A program made the translations under genes and the position numbers. From contig NZ_FOIV01000002.1 in NCBI RefSeq assembly GCF_900109055.1, positions 310,001-374,000 of the forward strand: a DNA stretch of 64,000 nt, in the 5' to 3' direction. Source of the stretch: Prevotella sp. khp7 (lineage in GTDB: Bacteria; Bacteroidota; Bacteroidia; Bacteroidales; Bacteroidaceae). Shown here piece by piece: positions 7,959 to 18,131 of the stretch (positions are counted from its first letter, which is position 1; every line of letters starts with the position of its first letter). Under the pieces are notes generated by a model, which did no database searches, was not told the DNA's origin, and saw only the letters and a list, made by a program, of their open reading frames with translations.

Positions 7959-8933
7959 TTACAGATTCCTTTGAATCACATATTCAAGATAAGCAGTAAA
8001 AGCAGGCTTAAGCTCTGGTTTCACACATTCATCAATATACCTTTGAGCCTCAATAGCAATCTCTTCCATCTTGCGCTCAGCATACTCGATGCCACCCTGT
8101 TGCTTAGCAAACTCCACCAAGACAGCAATTTCATCCGAATTAATCGTTCCTGCCTTCACTTTCTTGGCAAGCGTCATCATGGCGGGCTGATCAGCATGAT
8201 TCAGAGCATAGATAATAGGCAGGGTCAACTTGCCTTCAGCCATATCATTGCCCGTGGGTTTACCTATCTCTTTAGAGTCATAATAATCGAAAATATCATC
8301 ACGAATCTGAAATATCATACCAATATTTCGACCAAAAGTCTTAGCTTTCTCTATTGTTTCCTCAGAGGCGTTGACAGAGATAGCGCCAAGCTCAGAACAT
8401 CCTTCGAACAACGCAGCTGTCTTCTTCTCAATTACCTGATAATAAACATCTTCTGAGATTTCCTTATTTGAAATATTCGACAACTGTAGAATCTCACCAG
8501 CAGCCAGTGTTCGACCCAGTTCAGACAGACTCTCAACTATACGCAGGTTTTTTGACAATGACACACGTAACAAGGCGGTAGAAAGAATATAGTCGCCCAC
8601 AAGCACAGCCACTTTATTATTATAAGAAGCATTCACCGAAGGCTGTCCACGCCGCTGACTGCTCTCGTCAACCACGTCATCGTGAACCAGCGAGGCAGTA
8701 TGCAACAACTCTAGTCCAAGCGCTGCATTCTGTGTAACATCAGAAATCGTCCCGTAATTCTGAGCTGTAAGCATAATAAGCATGGGACGCATGCGTTTTC
8801 CACCCCTCTGACGTATGTGTGAAAGTACTTGTCCGAGCAAGCCTTCGCCTTCGGAAAGACATTTATTAAACAACTCCGAGAAGTCGTTCAACTCAACTGC
8901 AATGGGTCTTCTAATCGTCGATAAATAATCCAT
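7959..8933 (-). CDS. Polyprenyl diphosphate synthase (trans-isoprenyl, IspB-like)
   Basis: A 324-residue all-helical synthase that extends allylic diphosphates with isopentenyl diphosphate, most likely to make the side chain of menaquinone. The first Asp-rich motif is LVHDDVVDES (near residues 77-86) and the second is IRDDIFDYYDSK (near 205-216); the GGKRMRP substrate-binding motif is near 44-50. Product chain length is not certain from sequence; the small residues before the first Asp motif favour a long-chain product. It is convergent with deoC and divergent from polA, with 87 bases between the starts. Confidence 0.93.
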   Translation of the reverse strand: MDYLSTIRRPIAVELNDFSELFNKCLSEGEGLLGQVLSHIRQRGGKRMRPMLIMLTAQNYGTISDVTQNAALGLELLHTASLVHDDVVDESSQRRGQPSVNASYNNKVAVLVGDYILSTALLRVSLSKNLRIVESLSELGRTLAAGEILQLSNISNKEISEDVYYQVIEKKTAALFEGCSELGAISVNASEETIEKAKTFGRNIGMIFQIRDDIFDYYDSKEIGKPTGNDMAEGKLTLPIIYALNHADQPAMMTLAKKVKAGTINSDEIAVLVEFAKQQGGIEYAERKMEEIAIEAQRYIDECVKPELKPAFTAYLEYVIQRNL

Positions 8934-9020
8934 ATCTCACAGATTTTCGTTACAAAAATAGTAAAAATGGTTGGAATTACAATATTTTTAAGTAATTTTA
9001 CGCCGAAAATTAAGAAAGTT

Positions 9021-11786
9021 ATGCAGAAATTGTTCCTTTTAGATGCCTACGCACTCATTTATCGGTCGTATTACGCATTCATCAAGAACCCTAGAATCAA
9101 CTCGAAGGGCTTGAATACAAGTGCAATTATCGGCTTCTGCAACACACTCAACGAAGTGCTGCAGAAAGAGCAGCCAACCCATATCGGTGTGGCTTTCGAC
9201 CCCCATGGTCCCACGTTCCGAAGCGAAGCATTTCCTGAGTATAAAGCTCAACGCGAGGAGACGCCAGAAGACATTCGCAAGGCAGTACCTATTATCAAAG
9301 ATATATTGAAAGCCTACCGCATTCCCATCCTTCAGGCAGATGGTTTTGAGGCCGATGACGTTATTGGTACCTTAGCCAAGAAAGCCGATTCCATCGGTGT
9401 AGAAACATATATGCTGACACCTGATAAGGATTATGGCCAGTTGGTAACAGAGAATGTGAAGATTTTCCGCCCCCGTCATGGAGGTGGTTATGAAACAATG
9501 GGACCGAAAGAGGTAACAGAAAAATATGGCATCACAAACCCACTCCAGGTTATCGACCTCTTGGCACTCATGGGTGACTCGGCAGATAACTTCCCTGGAT
9601 GTCCTGGTGTGGGTGAGAAGACAGCTTCGAAACTCATCAACGATTTTGGAAGTATAGAACAACTGATTGCCCGTTCATCAGAAATCAAAGGTAAACTTCG
9701 CGAAAAAGTTGAAGACCATGTAGACGACATCAAGATGAGTTACTTCCTCGCAACCATCAAAACCGATGTTCCCATCGAACTCGATATGGAAGCTTTGAAA
9801 CTCGTCGAGCCCAACGAGGAAGAATTGGGCAAACTCTTCACCGAACTCGAGTTCAAGAGTCTCGCAGATAGGATTCTTAAAAAACCTCAAAATAAGCCAA
9901 AGCCCGTTAACGCCCAACTCGATCTCTTTGCCGAATTTCCGACCGACGGATCAAGTTTAAGCGAAAATTCGAGTTTTGAGACCCTTAAAACAACGCCTCA
10001 CAACTACAAACTTATTGAAAATGAGGATGATTTGGCGAATTTACATGATTATTTCTTAACAAAAGAAATTCTCAGTCTAGATACGGAAACCACTTCAACC
10101 TCCGCCATCGAGGCAGAATTGGTAGGTTTAAGCTTCGCCGTGAAGGAATTTGAGGCATTTTATGTGCCCATTCCTGCTAATCGTGAAGAAGCGTTGCGAA
10201 TTGTTAACATCTTTAAAGAGGTATATGAGAACGAGAAAATTCTCAAGGTAGGACAAAATTTGAAGTACGATCTCGAAGTGCTTCGCAACTATGACATCCA
10301 TCTGGCTGGTCCAATGTGGGACACCATGATTGCACACTACCTCATTCAACCCGAATTGCATCACAACATGGACTATATGGCCGAAATCTATCTTAACTAC
10401 CAAACCATTCATATAGATGAGCTGATTGGACCCAAAGGCAAGAACCAGAAATCCATGCGATCCCTCCTACCCTCTCAGGTTTACGAATATGCTGCCGAAG
10501 ATGCGGACATCACATTACGCTTAAAGAATAAATTAGAACCTGATCTGAAGAAGTTTGAGTGCGAAGAGCTCTTTTATAATATAGAGATGCCTCTGATGCC
10601 TGTACTCGCAGAAATGGAGATGAACGGCGTTTGTCTGGATACGGAATCACTAAAAGAAACGTCAAAAGTTTTAACTGACCGTATGAGTGAGTTAGAGGAA
10701 CGTATCTACGAACTTGCAGGTTTACAGTTCAATATTGCTTCGCCAAAGCAGGTAGGTGAGATACTCTTTGATAAGCTTAAAATCGTAGAGAAAGCCAAGA
10801 AGACCAAAACTGGGCAATACGTCACAAGCGAAGAGGTGCTTCAGCAGCTGCGCAATAAGCACGAGATAGTAGCAGACATATTGGAACACAGAGGTTTAAA
10901 GAAACTTATAGGCACCTATATCGATGCCCTTCCCAAGCTAATTAATCCTCGTACAGGACATATTCACACCTCGTTTAATCAAACGATTACTGCTACAGGA
11001 CGCCTGTCAAGTAGCGATCCTAATCTCCAAAATATTCCCATCAGAGGCGAGGATGGCAAGGAGATTCGCAAGGCCTTTATCCCCGAGCCTGGTTGTCTGT
11101 TCTTTTCAGCAGACTATTCGCAGATAGAACTCCGTGTAATGGCACATCTCTCTCAGGATGCTCAGATGATAGAGGTGTTCCGTGAAGGTAAAGATTTGCA
11201 TGCTGCCACAGCGGCAAACATCTACAAAAAGGATATAACGGAAGTGACCCGTGATGAACGCACCAAGTCAAAACGCGCCAACTTCGGCATTATTTATGGT
11301 ATCACCGTGTTTGGCTTGGCAGAGCGTTTGGATATCCCTCGCGACGAAGCTAAGATGCTGATTGACGGCTACTTTGCCACCTTTCCACAAGTACACGACT
11401 ATATGGAGAAATCAAAAGACATTGCTCGTCAGAAGGGGTATGTCACTACCCTCTTCGGACGACGACGCTATTTGCCTGATATCAACTCGCACAACGCCAC
11501 TGTTCGAGGCTTTGCTGAGCGAAACGCCATCAACGCACCCATTCAGGGCACAGCAGCTGATATCATCAAGGTAGCTATGATCCACATTTTCAACCGCTTC
11601 AAGGCAGAAGGCATCCGTAGCAAGATGATTCTCCAGGTACATGACGAACTTAACTTTAGCGTCTATCCAGAAGAAAAAGAGAAGGTTGAGCGTATCGTTA
11701 TTGAAGAAATGCAAGCCGCCTTCCCACTGTCTGTTCCCTTGGTAGCAGACAGCGGATTCGGTAAAAACTGGCTTGAGGCACACTAA
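9021..11786 (+). CDS. polA: DNA polymerase I
   Basis: A 921-residue repair and Okazaki-fragment polymerase. Domain order: 5'-3' exonuclease (residues 1-290; DGFEADDVIGTLA, GDSADNFPGCPGVGEKTA), 3'-5' exonuclease domain (about 325-510; LSLDTETTS keeps the DxE metal motif, and YAAEDADITLRL), and family A polymerase (DYSQIELRVMAHLS; KSKRANFGIIYGITVFG; VHDELNF). The proofreading residues look intact. The ATG at 9021 gives the normal start (MQKLFLLDAYALIYRSYYAF); a longer frame from 8967 reads through the likely promoter. A strong terminator hairpin follows. Confidence 0.97.
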   Translation: MQKLFLLDAYALIYRSYYAFIKNPRINSKGLNTSAIIGFCNTLNEVLQKEQPTHIGVAFDPHGPTFRSEAFPEYKAQREETPEDIRKAVPIIKDILKAYRIPILQADGFEADDVIGTLAKKADSIGVETYMLTPDKDYGQLVTENVKIFRPRHGGGYETMGPKEVTEKYGITNPLQVIDLLALMGDSADNFPGCPGVGEKTASKLINDFGSIEQLIARSSEIKGKLREKVEDHVDDIKMSYFLATIKTDVPIELDMEALKLVEPNEEELGKLFTELEFKSLADRILKKPQNKPKPVNAQLDLFAEFPTDGSSLSENSSFETLKTTPHNYKLIENEDDLANLHDYFLTKEILSLDTETTSTSAIEAELVGLSFAVKEFEAFYVPIPANREEALRIVNIFKEVYENEKILKVGQNLKYDLEVLRNYDIHLAGPMWDTMIAHYLIQPELHHNMDYMAEIYLNYQTIHIDELIGPKGKNQKSMRSLLPSQVYEYAAEDADITLRLKNKLEPDLKKFECEELFYNIEMPLMPVLAEMEMNGVCLDTESLKETSKVLTDRMSELEERIYELAGLQFNIASPKQVGEILFDKLKIVEKAKKTKTGQYVTSEEVLQQLRNKHEIVADILEHRGLKKLIGTYIDALPKLINPRTGHIHTSFNQTITATGRLSSSDPNLQNIPIRGEDGKEIRKAFIPEPGCLFFSADYSQIELRVMAHLSQDAQMIEVFREGKDLHAATAANIYKKDITEVTRDERTKSKRANFGIIYGITVFGLAERLDIPRDEAKMLIDGYFATFPQVHDYMEKSKDIARQKGYVTTLFGRRRYLPDINSHNATVRGFAERNAINAPIQGTAADIIKVAMIHIFNRFKAEGIRSKMILQVHDELNFSVYPEEKEKVERIVIEEMQAAFPLSVPLVADSGFGKNWLEAH

Positions 11787-11792
11787 AATAAG

Positions 11793-11830
11793 AAAAACTG
11801 CGGAAGTGTTGTCTTCCGCAGCTTTTCTTT
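11793..11830. terminator. Terminator after polA
   Basis: Nine-base stem CTGCGGAAG (11798-11806) with CTTCCGCAG (11813-11821), flanked by A-run on the left and TTTTCTTTTT on the right. It serves polA and could also act on the convergent GIN-domain gene. Confidence 0.85.
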
Positions 11831-11836
11831 TTATTC

Positions 11837-12574
11837 TTACAACTCAGTGATGCTGCCTATCTTAGGATTATTGAATTTCCTATGAGCTGGACGACCAGCA
11901 TACCGCAAGGAGCCCACGCCCGTCACACCGCCTTCAATGGCTTCAGAAGCATAGCACTGTATACTGCCTACTCCCGTTACCTGTGCTTTCACGTTGTAAG
12001 CCTTCAAATCCTGTGCGTTGATGCTGCCCACACCAGTGCAACTATATTCTGCTTTTTCAGTCTGACCACTCAGTTCTATACTACCTACACCCGTACATTT
12101 TACATCAAGGTTCTTTACGTTCAGTTGGTTCAGGAAGAAAGAACCCACACCACTATTGTAAACCTCAAAAGCCTCGGTTGTCAGACTGTCGAGGCGAACC
12201 TCAGAAGCACCAGAATTCCTGACTACGTTAAGCGTCGGCGTATAGATAATGATATCTACATCCTCTGTATCGATATTGACACTGTTTCTTGTAAAGCGGA
12301 TTTTCAACTCACCACCCTCATTGGTAAATTCATACAGATCAATATAGTTGTCAGGCGCAGAAAGCGTCACGCGGCTGTCACCTTTGCTCTGAACAATACG
12401 GATATTGCCAACTACGTGGTTATCAATCTTATCGAAAGCCTCAAACTGATACTTGGCTTTTACAATATTATCACTTGGCGAGATCCTATTGCTTATATTA
12501 TTACCAAAATTCACGCCACACGACGTTAAAGAAAGCAAGAATGCCGTTGCCATCATTAATAGTTTTGTCTTCAT
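11837..12574 (-). CDS. GIN-domain (DUF2807) putative auto-transporter adhesin lipoprotein
   Basis: A 245-residue exported lipoprotein: signal peptide with lipobox ending LTSCG (Cys near residue 19), then a head-GIN (DUF2807) beta-helix. The repeat T/SGVGS occurs five times between about residues 135 and 225, at intervals of roughly 20, which is the coil spacing typical of this right-handed repeat fold. The family is frequent in Bacteroidota and usually surface-associated, but no biochemical role is established. Convergent with polA; the next upstream gene, an exported DUF3237 protein, is 77 bases away on the same strand and could share a transcript. Confidence 0.85.
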   Translation of the reverse strand: MKTKLLMMATAFLLSLTSCGVNFGNNISNRISPSDNIVKAKYQFEAFDKIDNHVVGNIRIVQSKGDSRVTLSAPDNYIDLYEFTNEGGELKIRFTRNSVNIDTEDVDIIIYTPTLNVVRNSGASEVRLDSLTTEAFEVYNSGVGSFFLNQLNVKNLDVKCTGVGSIELSGQTEKAEYSCTGVGSINAQDLKAYNVKAQVTGVGSIQCYASEAIEGGVTGVGSLRYAGRPAHRKFNNPKIGSITEL

Positions 12575-12651
12575 ACCATTTACATTTTTAGTTGTTACTT
12601 TATCTGTTTGACGTACAAACTATTCAAAAAGTTGCAGTACCAGATAAAAAG

Positions 12652-13170
12652 TCACTTCACACGCCACACATTCAAAACAATTCCCTTAAACGACTGAGAG
12701 AACTCTGGAGCACACACAAAGAGCGAATTGTTCAACCAAGCATACTTGCCGTCTGCAGGAGCCTCAAACTGTGGGGCAGCCCTGAAATAGAACGACGGAT
12801 TACCCTGGGCGTCCTTACCTGTGGCGATAATACCACGATTGCGAACATGAATAACCACACCATCGTCTGTCTTAATACAATAGATGGCTTCAAGTTCGGT
12901 ACGATTCAGCGACTTGTTTCCTAACTGATAGTCAGCACCGCCATTAATGATAGTTCCTTTAATGGCAGGACCTTCGAATGTTCCTCCGGTTATGGGAATG
13001 ATGGTTCGTTGGCCGTGCTGGGTCTCACCTGCAGAATAGGCTTCACCAAGTGTCACTTTCAGTTGCAGGGCAAACTCCAACTCTGGGGTATCTTTGGGTT
13101 CAGTAACCTGGGCACTGGCGTTTAACGTAAGAGCCAGTAACATAATGGTTGATAACAGGATTTTATTCAT
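12652..13170 (-). CDS. Exported DUF3237-family protein
   Basis: A 172-residue protein with a clear signal peptide (MNKILLSTIMLLALTLNASAQ) followed by a DUF3237 beta-barrel-like domain, recognised from the ELEFALQLKVTLGEAYSAGE and GGTFEGPAIKGTIINGGADYQL segments and the later YFRAAPQFEAP segment. The ATG at 13168-13170 is taken because the longer frame adds 28 residues ahead of an otherwise complete signal peptide. The family's function is not known. It is divergent from ychF. Confidence 0.85.
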   Translation of the reverse strand: MNKILLSTIMLLALTLNASAQVTEPKDTPELEFALQLKVTLGEAYSAGETQHGQRTIIPITGGTFEGPAIKGTIINGGADYQLGNKSLNRTELEAIYCIKTDDGVVIHVRNRGIIATGKDAQGNPSFYFRAAPQFEAPADGKYAWLNNSLFVCAPEFSQSFKGIVLNVWRVK

Positions 13171-13258
13171 TTTATCTATTAATTTAGTTGATAATCGGCT
13201 GCAAAGATAGACAAATAATGAAAAGAAACAAAAAGAAATAAGAGTAAAACTCAAATAA

Positions 13259-13295
13259 ATTTGGTTTTTTGCTCACTTAATCGTAACTTTGCACC
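13259..13295 (+). promoter_or_regulatory. ychF promoter with conserved TGCTCACTTA spacer
   Basis: ATTTGG at 13259-13264 supplies the -33 box and TAACTTTG at 13284-13291 the -7 box, 20 bases apart. The spacer holds TTTTGCTCACTTAATCG, matching the spacers at 23901 and 31679 base for base over TGCTCACTTA. See the finding on this repeated element. Confidence 0.8.
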
Positions 13296-13350
13296 CGAAA
13301 AGTCGACGAAAGTCAACTTATTGTAAAAAGATAAACGTTTATAGAAGAAA

Positions 13351-14451
13351 ATGGCATTGAAGTGTGGTATTGTAGGACTGCCGAATGTAGGTAAGTCTAC
13401 ATTATTTAATTGCTTGTCGAGCGCAAAGGCTCAGGCAGCAAATTTTCCTTTCTGTACAATTGAGCCTAATGTGGGCGTGATAACAGTGCCCGATGAAAGA
13501 CTGACTAAATTGGCAGAGCTGGTACACCCAGGGCGTATCGTGCCTGCTACTTGTGAGATTGTTGATATTGCTGGTCTTGTAAAGGGGGCCTCAAAGGGCG
13601 AAGGACTGGGTAACAAGTTCCTTGGAAATATTCGTGAGACAGACGCCATCATCCATGTACTTCGTTGCTTCGAGGATGAGAATATCACCCACGTTGATGG
13701 CACTATCGACCCCATCCGTGACAAAGAAATCATCGATACAGAGCTACAGCTGAAGGACCTTGAGACCATTGAGGGCCGCCTGGCTAAGACAGAAAAGGCC
13801 GCTGCAGCAGGTAATAAGGATGCGAAGGTTGAGGCGACTGTGCTCCATGCTTATAAAGAGGTGTTGGAACAAGGTAAGAATGCCCGCATCGTGGAGTTTG
13901 AAAGTAAGGATGAGCAGGATTGCGCTCGCAACCTCTTCCTGCTTACTTCAAAACCCGTTCTCTATGTATGTAATGTAGGCGAGGCGGACGCCAAGAATGG
14001 CAACGACTTTACTAAGAAAGTTGAAGCGCTAGCCAAGGAAGAAGGCGCTGAGACCATGATTATTGCAGCCAAGACCGAAGAGGATATCGCTGAACTCGAA
14101 TCATACGAGGACAAGCAGCTGTTCCTCGAGGAACTGGGCTTAGAAGAGAGTGGCGTAAACCGTCTGATCAAGAAGGCTTACGCCCTGCTGAACCTCGAGA
14201 CCTTCATCACTGCTGGTGAAATGGAGGTAAAGGCCTGGACATATAAGAAAGGCTGGAAGGCACCTCAGTGTGCTGGTGTCATCCATACCGACTTCGAAAA
14301 AGGCTTTATCCGCGCTGAGGTCATCAAATACGACGACTATATCCAATATGGCTCTGAGGCAGCTGTCCGCGAAGCTGGCAAGATGGGCGTAGAAGGTAAG
14401 GACTACGTGGTACAGGATGGCGATATCATGCACTTCAGATTCAACGTATGA
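13351..14451 (+). CDS. ychF: Redox-regulated ATPase YchF (OBG family)
   Basis: A 366-residue TRAFAC GTPase-like protein that prefers ATP and associates with ribosomes and stress responses. P-loop [12 protein letters not shown] is near residues 8-19, switch motif [14 protein letters not shown] near 68-81, and the altered G4 motif (VLYVCNVGE in place of NKxD) is the hallmark that explains ATP preference. The helical insertion and C-terminal TGS domain ([37 protein letters not shown], cited here only by position about 275-310) are present. Its last four bases overlap the lgt start codon, implying translational coupling. Confidence 0.97.
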   Translation: MALKCGIVGLPNVGKSTLFNCLSSAKAQAANFPFCTIEPNVGVITVPDERLTKLAELVHPGRIVPATCEIVDIAGLVKGASKGEGLGNKFLGNIRETDAIIHVLRCFEDENITHVDGTIDPIRDKEIIDTELQLKDLETIEGRLAKTEKAAAAGNKDAKVEATVLHAYKEVLEQGKNARIVEFESKDEQDCARNLFLLTSKPVLYVCNVGEADAKNGNDFTKKVEALAKEEGAETMIIAAKTEEDIAELESYEDKQLFLEELGLEESGVNRLIKKAYALLNLETFITAGEMEVKAWTYKKGWKAPQCAGVIHTDFEKGFIRAEVIKYDDYIQYGSEAAVREAGKMGVEGKDYVVQDGDIMHFRFNV

Positions 14452-15305
14452 TGCAATACCTATTAAACTATATCGTCTGGAATCCAAACCTCGAGGCATT
14501 TCACTTGGGGGCTTTTTCCATTCGCTGGTATGGCCTGATGTGGCTCATTGGATTTGCTCTGGCCTATTTCTTCGTGAAGCGTCTTTACAAAGAGCAGAAA
14601 ATCAAGGATGAACTTTTCGATCCGCTCTTTATCTATTGCTTCTTAGGCATACTGATTGGTGCCCGTCTGGGACATTGCATTTTCTACCAGCCTCAAGATT
14701 TCCTTACCTCCTGGCAAGGCATCGTGGAAATGATTCTGCCTATTCGCTTTGGCGACGACGGCAGTTGGCTTGGCCAGACCTTTGGTTTCTTCATTACAGG
14801 CTACGCTGGCTTAGCCTCTCACGGTGGAACGTTAGGCTTGATGATTGCCCTTTGGCTCTATGTCCGCAAGACAAAGCTCAACATCTGGACGGTATTAGAC
14901 AATATAGCCATAGCCACAGGTAGCATGGCTTGCTGCATCCGTCTGGGCAACTTGATGAACTCTGAGATTATCGGCAAGATAACAGACGTGCCCTGGGCAT
15001 TTATCTTCGAGCGTGTAGACGCCGTGCCTCGTCACCCAGGACAACTTTACGAAGCCATCGCCTATGCCATCCTGTTCTTCATTATGTGGTATCTGCACAA
15101 AAAGATGCCTCAGAGAATAGGCACAGGCTGGTACTTCGGCTTCTGTCTGACCTATATCTTCACCTTCCGCTTCTTCATCGAGTATACCAAGGAGATACAG
15201 GAAGCTTTCGAAGCCTCTCTCCCACTCGACATGGGACAGATTCTCTCCATCCCATTCATCATCATCGGAGTCTGGTGCATGATAAAAGCTAAAAGAAAAG
15301 GATAA
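14448..15305 (+). CDS. lgt: Prolipoprotein diacylglyceryl transferase
   Basis: A 285-residue polytopic inner-membrane enzyme that transfers diacylglycerol from phosphatidylglycerol to the lipobox Cys of prolipoproteins, the first step of lipoprotein maturation. About seven hydrophobic helices are seen. Conserved parts are the N-terminal [29 protein letters not shown], the [15 protein letters not shown] segment (essential His-Gly-Gly) and the Lgt-signature-like region around [14 protein letters not shown]. Start overlaps ychF by four bases, an arrangement found in several Bacteroidales. A terminator follows the stop codon. Confidence 0.96.
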   Translation: MMQYLLNYIVWNPNLEAFHLGAFSIRWYGLMWLIGFALAYFFVKRLYKEQKIKDELFDPLFIYCFLGILIGARLGHCIFYQPQDFLTSWQGIVEMILPIRFGDDGSWLGQTFGFFITGYAGLASHGGTLGLMIALWLYVRKTKLNIWTVLDNIAIATGSMACCIRLGNLMNSEIIGKITDVPWAFIFERVDAVPRHPGQLYEAIAYAILFFIMWYLHKKMPQRIGTGWYFGFCLTYIFTFRFFIEYTKEIQEAFEASLPLDMGQILSIPFIIIGVWCMIKAKRKG

Positions 15306-15309
15306 AAAG

Positions 15310-15340
15310 AAAATCGTCTCATTAACCTGAGACGATTTTT
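15310..15340 (+). terminator. Terminator after lgt
   Basis: Eleven-base perfect stem AAAATCGTCTC (15310-15320) with GAGACGATTTT (15329-15339), followed by T-rich sequence. Five bases past the lgt stop codon. Confidence 0.88.
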
Positions 15341-15381
15341 ATTTGTTATAGTTTGATTCAAAAAGTCAGTGTTATGTGTTA

Positions 15382-17025
15382 TCATTTCTTCAAATCCTTG
15401 GCAACCCAAAGTACCCAGGAATCAATATTATCCGTCAGTTGTTCTGGATATGGTAGAGGTATTGTGATATCTGGTGCATAGCCTGGAGTCTTCTTCTTAC
15501 ACCACTTCTCGAATGTACTTTCAACTGTCATGGGGAAGCGCATATATATTTGGCTGTTAGGCAGACGAATTTCGTTGCAGTTACCCGTCTCTTCGCATCC
15601 CATTGTATTTTCTCTTCCATATACCTTTGCATGTTTTTTAGAGTAATTGCGGACATAACGTACTGGTGCTTCTGCAGCGCTGGCGCTGTTATTGTCTATT
15701 ATAATAGCTCCTTTACGCACAAGTGGAGTATGCTGATTCTGGCCTTTAGATGTAGATGACCACTTTAAATAGCTACCATCTTCTGCTAAAACAGCCTCTG
15801 ACATTACCCTGTTGTGAAAGTTATTAGGATCATTATTACAGTATTTCTTCAACTCCTTATTGTTCTCATAACTTACTCTAAAATAATCCTGTTCATCATT
15901 CATAGCACTACAGTCGCACATAAACCTTGTAAACAGAAGACTGATAGCGTCACCGCCACCTGTATTACCACGAAGGTCAAGAATAAGATATTTGCAGCCC
16001 GACTGTTTGAACTCCTTTTCTTTTTCTGACATCCAGTTCCATGATGGATTTTCACCTCTGCACGATGGTAGGCGTAACAGATATGTTTCATCGTCTACTT
16101 TACAGCCAACAGGTTGGGGAGAATACTGGGGGATAAGGTTGTTGTAATCTATCATTTCTTCTGAACGTAGTTTCCAGAAGAAATCTGAAGAACAGCCAGT
16201 GTGGCGATCGAAGTTCTTGTGAAACCAGAATATATAACGTCCTACAGCTTCGTCGGCAGATATATTTCCTTGCAATAATTGTGATAGCAGACTATCTTTC
16301 AGAGAATTGTATTCGTTTTCAAATCCACATCGCATTAATATGGGGAAAATAGCATTACTACGTTCGTTGACATCAATAGCGAAGTCAAAGGTTTCGTATG
16401 CCTGACGAATAGAATCTGGCTTTGCACCATATCTTTTCACAAACTCATCCATGAAGTACTTTGATATGTCTTTCTTAATACCAGGTGCTTTGATGCCTAA
16501 TGCTTTTTGAACGCTATTGGGTAATCCACATCGATCCCAAATAGTTACAAAAGGATGACCATCGTTGTCGAGTGTTGTTACAGATATTGTTTCGTCGTCA
16601 ATCCAAGTTATCATACATATCATATCATCCGTCTCAATGACATTTTCGCTGAGATAGCTGCAAGCCGTATATTGGCACTGAACGATATTGGGAGTTGGAA
16701 CCACTGCCATCACAGCTCCATTATCGCCAAACACCTGATAGGTGTCCATTCCCATACGACCTACCCAATACTGCGATGTGGCTGTGTTGGTTAGTTGTTT
16801 GCCTCTCATTTTCCATGTTCCATACAGTCGGTGTGGCTTTTCGGTTTGTTTCATCTTCAGAACATTCATAGCAATCTGAATGTTATCAGAATCCCTGTTA
16901 GCCGACTGTTTGCACGATAACATAATAGTTACAGAGTCAAGGTTTATTCTGTACTGCTTGTTGTTCTGTGAATACCCTTCAAATGTAGCAAGGGTAAACA
17001 AAATGGTTAAGATAATCTGTTTCAT
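15382..17025 (-). CDS. Exported S41-family serine peptidase
   Basis: A 547-residue protein with an N-terminal signal peptide (cleavage likely after FEGYSQ) and a C-terminal tricorn/CtpA-type S41 protease core. The core is recognised from YLILDLRGNTGGGDAISLLFTRFM (near residues 345-370) and the nucleophile segment IIIDNNSASAAEAPVRYVR (near 435-453, catalytic Ser in NSASAAE). The first 250 residues resemble no domain I can name. No PDZ domain is evident, which separates it from CtpA processing proteases. Such S41 proteins are common in Prevotella as periplasmic or surface hydrolases of unknown substrate. Downstream of, and 16 bases from, the unknown exported protein at 17042. Confidence 0.85.
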   Translation of the reverse strand: MKQIILTILFTLATFEGYSQNNKQYRINLDSVTIMLSCKQSANRDSDNIQIAMNVLKMKQTEKPHRLYGTWKMRGKQLTNTATSQYWVGRMGMDTYQVFGDNGAVMAVVPTPNIVQCQYTACSYLSENVIETDDMICMITWIDDETISVTTLDNDGHPFVTIWDRCGLPNSVQKALGIKAPGIKKDISKYFMDEFVKRYGAKPDSIRQAYETFDFAIDVNERSNAIFPILMRCGFENEYNSLKDSLLSQLLQGNISADEAVGRYIFWFHKNFDRHTGCSSDFFWKLRSEEMIDYNNLIPQYSPQPVGCKVDDETYLLRLPSCRGENPSWNWMSEKEKEFKQSGCKYLILDLRGNTGGGDAISLLFTRFMCDCSAMNDEQDYFRVSYENNKELKKYCNNDPNNFHNRVMSEAVLAEDGSYLKWSSTSKGQNQHTPLVRKGAIIIDNNSASAAEAPVRYVRNYSKKHAKVYGRENTMGCEETGNCNEIRLPNSQIYMRFPMTVESTFEKWCKKKTPGYAPDITIPLPYPEQLTDNIDSWVLWVAKDLKK

Positions 17026-17041
17026 ATACGGTTGATTAAAT

Positions 17042-18034
17042 TTAGATATGTTTCAAATACTCCATAATTCCCTTGCGGTATAGTTCTGCGGGGTCTGTAA
17101 TACCTTTATTAGATAAACTATCAAAAATCTGACAGAAGGTCTTAACGTCTGCATCACCAAAGTTTCGATAATCCTCTGTTTCCTTGCCTGCTATCTTGCA
17201 GTTATACCAACAAGCCATACTTTCAAAGGCACTCCAAGGTACGTATGTCAGGTCTTTTTTCGAGTCTAAAGAACGTGTGTACTCTTTCATTTCCTCTACG
17301 ATAGAGTCGATACTATCTTGCATTAAGAAAATACCAAACTCATGGCTGAACATTGCCAGCTGATAGTCCAAATATTGATTGTAATAGACGGTATTGGTGT
17401 TTTCATTAAGATTGTTGTACGATGGACCTTTAGCGCCAGCACGATACAAAAGCCAGTGATAATCACCACGACGCCATGTGTAACCAGTAACGCGCTCCCA
17501 ATCCTTAACAACAGGGTTCTCCATCATTTTCTGTCTCAGCTGATTCTGACGTTCCTCCATGTCTTTCTTCGCCTGAGGATAAACCGTATTGAGATAGTTG
17601 TCGTAGTTATCGACATACACCTTGGAAATAGCTTTGGCAATATTCATCACATCGTCAGGTGAGTTATAGCGCTGGGCCATCTCTTGATATTTGTCCATGA
17701 CTTTTTGAAGGCTATCAGCATTGGCAAATGTCTCTGCAGAAATCATAAAGAAGAACGTTCCTGCCAACATTCCGCCTTCACCTTGTCCAAATATCAGATG
17801 TTCCTTATATTTTTGGAGGGTATCGACAGCTGCTTTAGAAAGCGTATTACCATATTTTGCTGTGTATTCCTCGTCAGAGAATCCTAGCCCAGCAAGTGTG
17901 TATAGATGAGTAACGTAGTTAACCTCAGGACGTATCTCAAACAGAATCTTAGCACCAGCAGCTTGCATGAATGATTGTCTGCTGAAGTTGACCATTAATA
18001 ACGCCAAAAACAAAAATAATACAGTTCTTTTCAT
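17042..18034 (-). CDS. Exported protein of unknown function, possible degenerate metallopeptidase
   Basis: A 330-residue protein with a hydrophobic N-terminal signal (first ~26 residues). The segment FSHEFGIFLMQDSI near residue 232 looks like the zinc helix HExxH of DUF4932-type peptidases, but the second His is replaced (HEFGI), so catalytic activity is doubtful. It is rich in Tyr, Gln and Asn. Sixteen bases separate it from the S41 peptidase gene, so the two are probably co-transcribed and exported together. I do not recognise a definite family; the link to DUF4932 is tentative. Confidence 0.7.
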   Translation of the reverse strand: MKRTVLFLFLALLMVNFSRQSFMQAAGAKILFEIRPEVNYVTHLYTLAGLGFSDEEYTAKYGNTLSKAAVDTLQKYKEHLIFGQGEGGMLAGTFFFMISAETFANADSLQKVMDKYQEMAQRYNSPDDVMNIAKAISKVYVDNYDNYLNTVYPQAKKDMEERQNQLRQKMMENPVVKDWERVTGYTWRRGDYHWLLYRAGAKGPSYNNLNENTNTVYYNQYLDYQLAMFSHEFGIFLMQDSIDSIVEEMKEYTRSLDSKKDLTYVPWSAFESMACWYNCKIAGKETEDYRNFGDADVKTFCQIFDSLSNKGITDPAELYRKGIMEYLKHI

Positions 18035-18131
18035 TACAATTTAGTTTATATACATATGACGATGAAAAGGTTCGAATAGCTACAATTATTGACTAAAAAA
18101 CTGTATTTTTGCCTCTTATCAAGGATTATCA

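Noticed and set aside
18060..18090. A GGTTCGAAT sequence as a tRNA T-arm
   Set aside because: No acceptor, D-arm or anticodon stem can be built around it.
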